Shown here: positions 28,813 to 37,135 of the stretch, in pieces | Position numbering within the stretch: position 1 is the stretch's first letter | Layout: every line of letters starts with the position of its first letter | Made by a program: the position numbers and the translations under genes | The notes under the pieces: generated by a model | What the model saw: the letters and a program-made list of their open reading frames with translations, nothing else | What the model was told of the DNA's origin: nothing | The model's database searches: none | Assembly: GCA_963711465.1 (NCBI GenBank) | Contig: CAVQEG010000001.1 | Span: 2,976,001 to 3,040,000, forward strand | Direction: 5' to 3' | Origin: CAVQEG01 sp963711465 | Lineage (GTDB): Bacteria > Bacteroidota > Ignavibacteria > OLB7 | DNA length: 64,000 nt

Positions 28813-31116
28813 CTAGTGGTTGTCGTGCCCGCCGCCGCGAGGTCCGCCTCCGCGGTTGCCTCCGCCACGCGGGCCGCCACCACGATTCCCACCGTCGCGA
28901 CCACCGCGAGGTCCTCCTCCGCCGCCGCGAGGTCCCCCGTCACGTCCGCCACGCGGGCCGCCACCACGGTGCCCGCCGTCGTGCCGGCGCTCGCCGTTGG
29001 CACTCATGCCCTCCGGAACCGGCAGCAGTGCCTTGCGACTCAGACGGAACTTCCCGTCGTCCTGGATCTCGAGGAGCTTCACTTCGACGCGATCGCCCAC
29101 TTTGAGTACGTCGCTGACGTTCTCGATGTGCTCGTGCGCGATCTGGGAGATGTGCAGCAGCCCGGTCTTCTTCGGGAGGATCTCGACGATCGCTCCGAGT
29201 CCTTCTCGCACCTGCACCACGCGGCCGTTGTAGACCGTTCCCTCCTCCGGCATCTGCGTCAGCGAGCGAATCATGTCGACGGCCTTCTGTGACGCCTCCT
29301 GCGACGTCGCCGCGATGACCACCGTACCGTCGTCCTCGATGTTGATTTCCGCACCCGACTCTGCGACGATGCCACGGATGGTCTCGCCTCCCGAACCGAT
29401 CACCGCACCGATCATCTCGACCGGGATCTGAATGGTCGTCAGTCGCGGTGCGTACGGCGAGAGCTCCGGCTCCGGCGCTCCAATGGCCTCGGCCATCTTC
29501 CCGAGAATGTGCATCCGCCCGTCGCGAGCCTGCATCAGCGCGGTGCGCATCACCTCCAGCGAGATTCCCTGGATCTTGATGTCCATCTGACACGCGGTAA
29601 TCCCGTCCTCGGTTCCCGCCACCTTGAAGTCCATGTCTCCCAGATGATCCTCGTCACCGAGAATGTCCGAGAGCACCGCGACGTCGTCTCCCTCCTTAAT
29701 GAGTCCCATCGCGATGCCCGCGACCGGCTTGCGAATCGGCACACCACCCTGCATCAGCGACAGCGCGCCGGCGCAGACGGTAGCCATCGACGAGGAGCCG
29801 TTGGATTCGAGAATGTCGGAGACAATACGGATGGTGTACGGGAACTCGTCTTCGCTCGGCAGAATCATCCGCACTGCACGCTCGGCCAGGTTGCCATGGC
29901 CGATCTCGCGTCGCGACGTCGAGCCGAAGCGACCCGTCTCGCCGACGGAGAACGGCGGGAAGTTGTAGTGCAGCATGAATCGCTTCTCGTGCTTCGGCAG
30001 CAGGCCGTCGATCAGCTGGCGATCGAGCTTCGTGCCGAGCGTCAGCGAGGTGAGCGACTGTGTCTCGCCACGAGTGAAGAGCGCCGAACCGTGGGCGCGC
30101 GGCAGCAGACCGACGTCGATCGAAATCGGTCGAATCTCGTCAACCTTCCGTCCGTCGAGGCGGCGACCCTCCTGCAGGATCATCTTCCGCATCGCGTCAG
30201 CTTCGAGATCGTGCAGCACCGAGCCGACGATCTTGTCGATTTCCAGTGCCGCATGATCCTCGCCGGGGAACTGCTCGGCGCACAGCAGCGCGATCTCCTC
30301 GCGCAGCAGGCGGTACCGCTCGCTCCGCCCCTCCTTTGTCGTCGCCTCGCGCGCATACGCCGAAATCCGGTCCTGCGCGTGCTTGATGATGAAGTCGTTG
30401 ACGTCGGTGTACTCCGGCTTCTCCGGAAGCTCAAGGGGCGTGACCGTGCACTGCTCGATCAACTGGCGCTGCAGCCCGATGATCTCCTTGATGTGGCGAT
30501 GGCCGAATTCGAGCGCTCCGAGGAATGTCTCCTCGTCGATCTCACGGGACTCTCCCTCCACCATCACGACCGAGCTCTCGGTGCCGGAGACCACGATCTC
30601 CAGATCCGAGTCGCTCAGCTGCGTGTACGTCGGATTGATGACGAACTGACCGTCGATACGGCCCACGCGCACGTTGGCGATCGGTCCGTTGAACGGCATG
30701 CCCGAGAGCATCAGCGCGCACGACGCACCGACCGCGGCCAGCACGTCCGGATCGTTCTCCTGATCGAACGAATAGGTGGTGCAGATGATCTGCGTCTCGT
30801 AGGTCCAGCCCTTCTGGAACATCGGGCGGATGGGACGATCGATGAGCCGGGCCGAGAGGATCTCCTTCTCGGTCGGTCGCGCCTCGCGCTTGAAAAACCC
30901 ACCAGGCACCTTGCCGGCCGCAGCATACTTCTCGCGATACTCGACCTGCAGCGGGAGGAAGTCGATGCCCTCCCGGGGCGTGCTCGATGCAACGGCGACG
31001 GCGAGTACCATCGTGTCGCCGTAGCGGATCATCACCGATCCGTTCGCGAGCTTCGCCATGCGGCCGGTCTCCAGCGTCATCGTCCGGCCGCCAACTTCCA
31101 TGGATACTGTCTTCAT
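28813..31116 (-). CDS. pnp: Polyribonucleotide nucleotidyltransferase with an RGG-rich tail
   Basis: Phosphorolytic 3'-5' exoribonuclease of the RNA degradosome. 767 residues from the ATG at 31116, which is preceded by AAGGGAG at proper distance; the upstream in-frame start is rejected. Two RNase PH domains (GEFLLLPQVEYR-like FLPLQVEYREKYAAAGKVPG, and FTRGETQSLTSLTLG / HYNFPPFSVGE in the second), then KH (MIGAVIGSGGETIRGI) and S1 (VYNGRVVQVREGLGAIVEIL). Unusually, the last 55 residues after the S1 domain are a Gly/Arg repeat (GGGPRGGRDGG units) ending HDNH, a probable disordered RNA-binding tail. Behind rpsO on the same strand, as in many bacteria. Confidence 0.97.
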   Translation of the reverse strand: MKTVSMEVGGRTMTLETGRMAKLANGSVMIRYGDTMVLAVAVASSTPREGIDFLPLQVEYREKYAAAGKVPGGFFKREARPTEKEILSARLIDRPIRPMFQKGWTYETQIICTTYSFDQENDPDVLAAVGASCALMLSGMPFNGPIANVRVGRIDGQFVINPTYTQLSDSDLEIVVSGTESSVVMVEGESREIDEETFLGALEFGHRHIKEIIGLQRQLIEQCTVTPLELPEKPEYTDVNDFIIKHAQDRISAYAREATTKEGRSERYRLLREEIALLCAEQFPGEDHAALEIDKIVGSVLHDLEADAMRKMILQEGRRLDGRKVDEIRPISIDVGLLPRAHGSALFTRGETQSLTSLTLGTKLDRQLIDGLLPKHEKRFMLHYNFPPFSVGETGRFGSTSRREIGHGNLAERAVRMILPSEDEFPYTIRIVSDILESNGSSSMATVCAGALSLMQGGVPIRKPVAGIAMGLIKEGDDVAVLSDILGDEDHLGDMDFKVAGTEDGITACQMDIKIQGISLEVMRTALMQARDGRMHILGKMAEAIGAPEPELSPYAPRLTTIQIPVEMIGAVIGSGGETIRGIVAESGAEINIEDDGTVVIAATSQEASQKAVDMIRSLTQMPEEGTVYNGRVVQVREGLGAIVEILPKKTGLLHISQIAHEHIENVSDVLKVGDRVEVKLLEIQDDGKFRLSRKALLPVPEGMSANGERRHDGGHRGGGPRGGRDGGPRGGGGGPRGGRDGGNRGGGPRGGGNRGGGPRGGGHDNH

Positions 31117-31289
31117 ATTCTCCCTTCTACTCAACAAATGCGGGCAGCGGTATCACCAGCGACCGGCCCGGGTAATTAGGAGCGCCGTCGCCCGGACGGT
31201 CGCTCGGGGTAGTGCGCGGACACCCATGGCGCCACGCCATCTGGCAGCTACGGACACGATGCGGTTGCGACCGGCCGTAAATGCAGCGA

Positions 31290-31316
31290 CGCCGCGGGGC
31301 ATCATGCCCCGCGGCG
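31290..31316 (-). promoter_or_regulatory. Hairpin between rpsO and pnp
   Basis: An 11-bp perfect stem (31290-31300 with 31306-31316, loop atcat) 13 bp past the rpsO stop, not followed by a T run on the minus strand. It is likely an attenuator or an RNase processing site in an rpsO-pnp transcript, comparable in position to the RNase III hairpin of E. coli. Confidence 0.6.
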
Positions 31317-31328
31317 CCGGAACCATCG

Positions 31329-31598
31329 TCATTTCCGAAGCCCAAGCTCGGCAATCACCGCGCGATACCGCCCGATGTCCTTCTTGGCCAGATAGTCGAG
31401 GAGGTGGCGGCGCTTGCCGACCATCTTCAGCAATCCCCGCAAGGAATGCTTGTCCTTCCGGTGTGATTCGAAGTGCGGCTGCAGCTGATTGATGGTCTCG
31501 GTCAGAATTGCGATCTGGACTTCCGGCTTGCCGGAATCCTTGTCGTGATCGCCGAACTTCCGCACAAGTTCAGCCTTGCGCTCCTGTGAAAGCGGCAT
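31329..31598 (-). CDS. rpsO: 30S ribosomal protein S15
   Basis: 89 residues, exactly the family length; binds the central domain of 16S rRNA. Signatures: FGDHDKDSGKPEVQIAILTE and HRKDKHSLRGLLKMVGKRRH, ending RYRAVIAELGLRK. Between ribF and pnp on the minus strand. The 210-bp leader contains a stem-loop (31689-31697 with 31706-31714) that could serve S15 autoregulation, though no pseudoknot was worked out. Confidence 0.98.
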   Translation of the reverse strand: MPLSQERKAELVRKFGDHDKDSGKPEVQIAILTETINQLQPHFESHRKDKHSLRGLLKMVGKRRHLLDYLAKKDIGRYRAVIAELGLRK

Positions 31599-31808
31599 GA
31601 TTCACTCAGTTGTTGTGTTGTACTCCGCGACGTACCTGTGCTGCCACGGGTCGCGGACCGTGACGGGCCGCCGCAACGGCGACGACCGCTCCCGCTCGTC
31701 TGAAAGAGCGGGAGACTTCTGAATCGTTCCCGATCGAAAGGGGGCTGGCGGATGGACCGCAGCAGATGGTGACGGTGATCCTCGCGCCCGACATGCTGCC
31801 AGGGGGAC

Positions 31809-32738
31809 TCAACGACTCGCCATGCAGGCCGCGCGATCGCGCTCGAGCTGCGCGAGGAAGGCCTCAAGCGACTCGAACTTTTGCTCCGAACGCGTGAACT
31901 TACGGAATTCGAGAGTCACCATCTGTTCGCAAATGTCGCCGTCAAAGCCGAAGATGTTCGCCTCGAGGGTCGACTCCAGGTCGTCGGTGAACGTCGGTCG
32001 CGTTCCCATGTTCGCCATGCCGTCGTACCACGTTCCACCCACACGGACCCCGACACAGTAGACGCCATTGGCAGGTACCAGCTTCCTGGTATCCAGTGGA
32101 CGGATGTTCGCCGTTGGAACACCGATCGACCTGCCGCGTCCGTCACCCCGCACCACCTGGCCCGTGATCCGATACGCCCGCCCCAGATACTCCCGCGCCC
32201 GCGCCACGTCACCCTCGGCAAGCGCCCGACGGATCTTCGTCGAACTGATCGTCTCCCCGCCCTCCCCGGCACGCAATGCCGGCACCTGCGTCACCCCGTA
32301 CCCTCGCTCCCCTCCGTATTCGATCAGCGCTTCGACGTCGCCCTCGCGATCCCTGCCGAAGGCGTGGTCGTGCCCCACCACCAGATGCCGCATCCCCAGG
32401 CCGTCGATCAGCATGTCGCAGAACCGGCGCCAGGGTGTCGCCGCCAACTCACGGGTGAACTCGACGACCACCAGCGCGTCGACGCCGAGCCGGTCGAGTT
32501 CCTCCGCCCGTTCGTCGATCGTGGTGAGTATCGGCACCGACGATCCGCGGCTGCGAAGCACCTCCTGCGGGTGCGGGTGGAACGTGACGATCACGCTCTG
32601 ACACTCGAGCCGCTTCGCCGCCTCCACCAGCGTCGAGATGATCGCCCGGTGCCCGAGATGCACGCCGTCGAACGTGCCGATGGTCACTACCGAGCGAATT
32701 CCTTCCGGAAACTCATCGATACCGTGATAGCGCTTCAT
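31809..32738 (-). CDS. ribF: Bifunctional riboflavin kinase/FAD synthetase
   Basis: Makes FMN then FAD. 309 residues: the FAD synthetase half has TIGTFDGVHLGHRAII and VIVTFHPHPQEVL and later VVGHDHAFGRDREGD and SSTKIRRALAEGDV; the riboflavin kinase half has GVPTANIRPLDTRKLVPANG and GVYCVGVRVGGTWYDGMANMG. Its ATG overlaps the truB stop (ATGA at 32735-32738), so translation is coupled. Confidence 0.97.
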   Translation of the reverse strand: MKRYHGIDEFPEGIRSVVTIGTFDGVHLGHRAIISTLVEAAKRLECQSVIVTFHPHPQEVLRSRGSSVPILTTIDERAEELDRLGVDALVVVEFTRELAATPWRRFCDMLIDGLGMRHLVVGHDHAFGRDREGDVEALIEYGGERGYGVTQVPALRAGEGGETISSTKIRRALAEGDVARAREYLGRAYRITGQVVRGDGRGRSIGVPTANIRPLDTRKLVPANGVYCVGVRVGGTWYDGMANMGTRPTFTDDLESTLEANIFGFDGDICEQMVTLEFRKFTRSEQKFESLEAFLAQLERDRAACMASR

Positions 32739-33490
32739 GTTGCTTCGCGATGCGGGCGTATGTGCTGAAGTTGATCGATCGTGAGGGCGTCGCCGACGAC
32801 GAACGTGCCGCTGCGGGTGCGCCGCAGCGCCGTCAGGTGGGCGCCGGAACCGACCGCCCGCCCGAGATCTCGGGCGAGGGCACGAATGTAGGTGCCCTTC
32901 GAACAGGTGATGCGGAAGTCCACGTCGGGTAGTTCGATGCGGGTGATGTCGAATTCGAATACCGTGACCACGCGGGGTGGCGCTTCGACCTCCTCGCCCC
33001 GCCGTGCCCGTCTGTACAGCCGCTGTCCTTTCACCTTGATCGCCGAGAATGCCGGCGGCGTCTGCAGCGATTCGCCGACAAACCCCGAAGCCGCCGCGCG
33101 TATCGCCTCGGCCGAGACGTGGTCGACGGGAAATCGTTCGTTCACCTCTGACTCGGCGTCATCACTTGGCGTCGATTCGCCCAGCCGCATCGTCCCGATG
33201 TACTCCTTTTCCCCCGACTGCAACTGCTCCACGAGCTTCGTGGCGCGTCCGACGCAGAGCACGAGCAGCCCCGTCGCCATCGGATCGAGCGTGCCCGCGT
33301 GTCCGATTTTCCGAATTCGAACGATGCCTCTCGTCTTCGCCACCACGTCGAATGACGTCCAGTCGCGCGGCTTGTCCATGAGAACGACGGCGCCGGTCTG
33401 CAGGACCGATTCGTGATTCCACCCGGCCAGGTTGTCACGTCCGTAGACGGGCACGCGCCCGCCGTCCCGGTTGTCGATGGCGCTGATCAT
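32735..33490 (-). CDS. truB: tRNA pseudouridine(55) synthase
   Basis: 251 residues. Forms pseudouridine 55 in the T loop of tRNAs. The catalytic Asp is in KIGHAGTLDPMATGLL; other signatures are LMDKPRDWTSFDVVAKTRG and FRITCSKGTYIRALARDLG. The first 28 residues (MISAIDNRDGGRVPVYGRDN...) precede the conserved core and the ATG overlaps the rbfA stop (ATGA at 33487-33490). Overlaps ribF in the same way on the other side. Confidence 0.96.
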   Translation of the reverse strand: MISAIDNRDGGRVPVYGRDNLAGWNHESVLQTGAVVLMDKPRDWTSFDVVAKTRGIVRIRKIGHAGTLDPMATGLLVLCVGRATKLVEQLQSGEKEYIGTMRLGESTPSDDAESEVNERFPVDHVSAEAIRAAASGFVGESLQTPPAFSAIKVKGQRLYRRARRGEEVEAPPRVVTVFEFDITRIELPDVDFRITCSKGTYIRALARDLGRAVGSGAHLTALRRTRSGTFVVGDALTIDQLQHIRPHREAT

Positions 33491-33906
33491 CCGCTGTGCG
33501 ATGCGTCGTCGGAGGATTCGCCATCGGCGCCATTGTCATCGTCCGTGCGATGCTCGCCATCGGCGTCGTGCTCGCGTACGGACTTCAGCAGCTGATCGAT
33601 GCGTTCGATGCTGTCGAGCGTATCGTCGAGGTAGAATCGCAGTTCGGGAGAGTACCGCAGATGCACCTGCGTGTTGAGGCGTCTGCGGATCTCAGACATG
33701 TGCGTGTTGAGGCGGCGGATGATTACCGGCGGTTCGATGGTGCTGCGGTAAATGCTCACGTACACCTTCGCCACCCTTAGATCGGGCGACATCTTCACCG
33801 AGGTGACCGTCACCATTCCGTCGAGGAAGTCGGGCGGATTGCGCTGGAACTGTTCGCTGAGTGCCTCGCGGACGGTCGCTCCCACTCGTTCGGTACGGAC
33901 GGACAC
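33487..33906 (-). CDS. rbfA: 30S ribosome-binding factor A
   Basis: 139 residues from a GTG at 33906. Small KH-like ribosome maturation factor acting on late 30S assembly. Signatures: VRTERVGATVREALSEQFQR, VTVTSVKMSPDLRVAKVYVS and RYSPELRFYLDDTLDSIERI. An acidic C-terminal tail (DADGEHRTDDDNGADGESSD) goes beyond the usual 120 residues. Lies between infB (141-bp gap) and truB (4-bp overlap). Confidence 0.94.
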   Translation of the reverse strand: MSVRTERVGATVREALSEQFQRNPPDFLDGMVTVTSVKMSPDLRVAKVYVSIYRSTIEPPVIIRRLNTHMSEIRRRLNTQVHLRYSPELRFYLDDTLDSIERIDQLLKSVREHDADGEHRTDDDNGADGESSDDASHSG

Positions 33907-34047
33907 GGTAACCCTCGATCGGAATCGGGTGATGGATGAATGGGTACGGAATTCAGGCGCGGTCCGGCGACCCGCGGGCCGGAAACAGGCGGACCAGACC
34001 CGCTCTCGGCCGGTCTGGTCCGCTGAATCGTCGCCGCCGGCCCGGGA

Positions 34048-36960
34048 TCAGAAGCTGCTGGCAACCGACTCGAGCTTGCGTTTGATCTCGACGGTACGGT
34101 AGGCCTCGATCACGTCGCCCACCTTGATATCGTTCATCCCCTCGAGCGAGATTCCACATTCGAATCCCTGCTCGACCTCGCGCACGTCCTCCTTGACGCG
34201 ACGCAGTGATTCGATCGAGCCGTCGAACACCTGCATGCCGTCGCGCAGCAGGCGAATCCGGTCGTTGCGGGTGATTCGACCGTCGAGGACGTAGCAGCCG
34301 GCGATCGTGCCGATGCGCGAGATCTTGAAGATGTCCCGTACTTCCGCCGTTCCGGTGACCTCCTCCTTCTCCTCCGGCCTGAGCATTCCTTCGAGCGCCG
34401 CGCGTACGTCGTTGACGGTGTCGTAGATGATCTGGTAGGTCCTGATCTCGACGCCCTCCTGTTCGGCCAGCTTGCGCGCCTTGAGATTCGGACGAACATG
34501 GAATCCGATGATCACCGCGTCGGAGGCGGCCGCGAGGTTCACATCCGATTCGGAAATCTCGCCCACGCCCTTCATCACGACCGAGACCTGCACTTCCGAC
34601 GTCGAGAGCTTCAACAGCGAATCGGCAAGCGCCTCCACCGAACCGTCGACGTCGCCCTTGATGATCAGTGCGAGGTTCTGCACGCCGCCGCGGGCGATCT
34701 GACTGGAGAGCTGATCGAGCGTCGTATGGCGAACCTGTTTGAATTCCTGCTCACGGCGTAGCTGCTGGCGTCGTGTGGCGATCTCCCTGGTGTCCTGCTC
34801 GCTGTCGAGCACCACCATCGCGTCACCGGCCGTCGGGACTCCGCTGAGTCCCAGCACCTGAGCCGGCTTCGACGGGCCTGCCTCATCGAGGCGACGTCCA
34901 CGTTCGTCGTAGAGCGCCCTGACGCGGCCGGCGTGCTGCCCGGCAACGAAGTTGTCCCCCACCTTCAGCGTTCCCTTCTGCACGAGCACTGTGGCGACGG
35001 TTCCCTTGCCCTTGTCGATCTCCGCCTCGATGATCACGCCACGTGCGTTGCGATCGGGATTCGCCTTGAGGTCGAGCACCTCGGCTTCGAGGAGAATGGT
35101 GTCGAGCAGCGTTTCGACGTTCGTCCCCGCCTTGGCCGAGATCTCGACGGACTGATACTTGCCGCCCCACGACTCGACGAGTACGCCGTGGTCGGAGAGC
35201 TGCTGCTTGATCCGCTCGGGGTTGGCGTCCGGCTTGTCCACTTTGTTGATGGCGATCACCATCGGAACGCCGGCTGCCTGTGCGTGCGAGATGGCCTCGA
35301 TCGTCTGCGGCATCACCGAGTCATCGGCAGCAACCACCAGCACGACGATGTCGGTGATCTGCGCGCCGCGGGCACGCATGGCCGTGAAGGCCTCGTGACC
35401 CGGCGTGTCGAGGAAGCAGATGTTGCGGCCGTCCGGCAGCGTCACCGAATACGCTCCAATGTGCTGCGTGATGCCGCCTGCCTCTCCAGCCACCACGCTC
35501 GCGCTGCGGATATAGTCGAGCAGCGATGTCTTTCCGTGGTCGACGTGACCCATGATCGTCACGATCGGCGCGCGCGGCTTCAGCGACTCCGGTTCGTCCT
35601 CCTCCTCGGCGAGGAGATCCTCGGCGTAGTCTTCCTGGAATTCCACGGTGAAGCCGAATTCGTCGGCCACCAGCTCGATCGTCTCCTTGTCGAGGCGCTG
35701 GTTGATGGAGACCATCAACCCGAGACCGATGCACTTGGAGATCACCTGAGCGACGTCGACGTCCATCAGATTGGCCAGATCAGCCACCGTGACGTACTCG
35801 GTCACCGTCAGAATGGTCTCCTGCTCAATCTCCTCCTGCAGTCTCCGCTGTGCGCGCTCCTCACGCTCTTCGCGGCGCTGCCGGCTGCGCTTCTGCCGCG
35901 CCGATCCTCCGCTGCCAGTGTCGCCCATCCGCGCCCGCGTCTGCTGAATCGCCTTGGCGACCTGCTCCTGATCGACCTGAACACCGCCGCCGCGGCGCTT
36001 GCGACGACGATCCCGCGTGCCGGTGGTCGTCGCGGCGGTGCTGCTCGGGATGTCGGCACTGGTGACCGATTCGCGAATGCGCTTGCGCTTGCGACGCTTG
36101 TCCTTCCCGGCTGCTGCGGCCTTCTGTGTAGGCAGATCGATCTTGTCGACGACCGTCAGCCCCTTGAGCTTCGGCGCTCCCGGCGCGTACTTCTGCTTTT
36201 CCTCGGCGGTGACCGCCTCGGTCGTGCCCTCCTCCTTCGCCGCCTCCACGTTCACCTCCTTCTCCTCCTGCTTCGTCGCAGCGACCTTGCGTCGCGCAGG
36301 AGCCTTCTTCGGAGCGGCTGCCTCCGCCTGCTCGGGAACCTCGACGGGCTGCGGCGGCTCCTCCGCCGGAGGCGTCACGGCCTCGACCGGAGCTTCCACC
36401 GGCTCGGCCGGTTCCTCGGCAACCGGCGGCTCCTCTCGAGCCGGCTCCTCGACCGGCTCGACCGCCTCGACAGGTTCCGCCTCCTCGTCGACGTTCTTCT
36501 TCCGCGCCGGCGCCTTCTTCGGCTTCTCCTCGACCTCCTCCGCCGACTCTACGACCGAAGTCTCCTCGGAAGGAACCTCCTCGACGGGCGCCTCGACCGG
36601 CTGCTCCTCAACAGCAGGCACTTCCTGCGCTGCCTCAGGAGCAGTTTCCGTTGCGGGCGCAGGTGCTTCCGCCTCCTCTCCCGCTGCAGGCTTCGCAGGC
36701 TTCTCCTTCTGCGCCCGAACGCGTTTGTCGTGGTAGGCGTCGAACTTCTTGCGCTGCTTCTCGGCCTGCCGATGCTCTTCCTGGAACTGCTTCATGACAA
36801 GGTCGAACATCTCCTGATCAAGCGATGCGGACGGCTTGTCAGGAATGTCGAATCCCTTGCGATGCAGGAACTCCACGATCGTCTCCTTGCCGATGTTCAG
36901 CTCGGAGGCAACCTTGAAGAGGCGGTAGTTGGTTTTCTTCACAGTCTTCGAAACAGCCAT
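34048..36960 (-). CDS. infB: Translation initiation factor IF-2
   Basis: GTPase that brings initiator tRNA to the 30S subunit. 970 residues. The N-terminal IF2-N domain (about 10-60, LFKVASELNIGKETIVEFLH) is followed by about 250 residues of Glu/Pro/Ala/Val-rich low complexity (many VEEP and PVEAP blocks), a basic patch (KDKRRKRKRIRE) and a second IF2-N-like segment. G domain: IMGHVDHGKTSLLDYIRSA, DTPGHEAFTAMRARG, NKVDKPDANP. The C-terminal domains bind fMet-tRNA. Between nusA and rbfA, the conserved nusA-infB order. The noncoding 175-bp gap to nusA has no gene I can support. Confidence 0.98.
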   Translation of the reverse strand: MAVSKTVKKTNYRLFKVASELNIGKETIVEFLHRKGFDIPDKPSASLDQEMFDLVMKQFQEEHRQAEKQRKKFDAYHDKRVRAQKEKPAKPAAGEEAEAPAPATETAPEAAQEVPAVEEQPVEAPVEEVPSEETSVVESAEEVEEKPKKAPARKKNVDEEAEPVEAVEPVEEPAREEPPVAEEPAEPVEAPVEAVTPPAEEPPQPVEVPEQAEAAAPKKAPARRKVAATKQEEKEVNVEAAKEEGTTEAVTAEEKQKYAPGAPKLKGLTVVDKIDLPTQKAAAAGKDKRRKRKRIRESVTSADIPSSTAATTTGTRDRRRKRRGGGVQVDQEQVAKAIQQTRARMGDTGSGGSARQKRSRQRREEREERAQRRLQEEIEQETILTVTEYVTVADLANLMDVDVAQVISKCIGLGLMVSINQRLDKETIELVADEFGFTVEFQEDYAEDLLAEEEDEPESLKPRAPIVTIMGHVDHGKTSLLDYIRSASVVAGEAGGITQHIGAYSVTLPDGRNICFLDTPGHEAFTAMRARGAQITDIVVLVVAADDSVMPQTIEAISHAQAAGVPMVIAINKVDKPDANPERIKQQLSDHGVLVESWGGKYQSVEISAKAGTNVETLLDTILLEAEVLDLKANPDRNARGVIIEAEIDKGKGTVATVLVQKGTLKVGDNFVAGQHAGRVRALYDERGRRLDEAGPSKPAQVLGLSGVPTAGDAMVVLDSEQDTREIATRRQQLRREQEFKQVRHTTLDQLSSQIARGGVQNLALIIKGDVDGSVEALADSLLKLSTSEVQVSVVMKGVGEISESDVNLAAASDAVIIGFHVRPNLKARKLAEQEGVEIRTYQIIYDTVNDVRAALEGMLRPEEKEEVTGTAEVRDIFKISRIGTIAGCYVLDGRITRNDRIRLLRDGMQVFDGSIESLRRVKEDVREVEQGFECGISLEGMNDIKVGDVIEAYRTVEIKRKLESVASSF

Positions 36961-37135
36961 TCACTAATCGTTATTGGTTCAGTCTGCAGCATCGGGTCGT
37001 TGCGGACGCATCGGCTCGAGACGCGGAAAATCGATTCTACGATCCACCATGTCGTTGTAACGACGGAGCGCGTGATTCGATCGTGCGATCGAGAATGCCA
37101 CGCGCGGCCGACGGTCGTAGACCACCGAAGCGATG

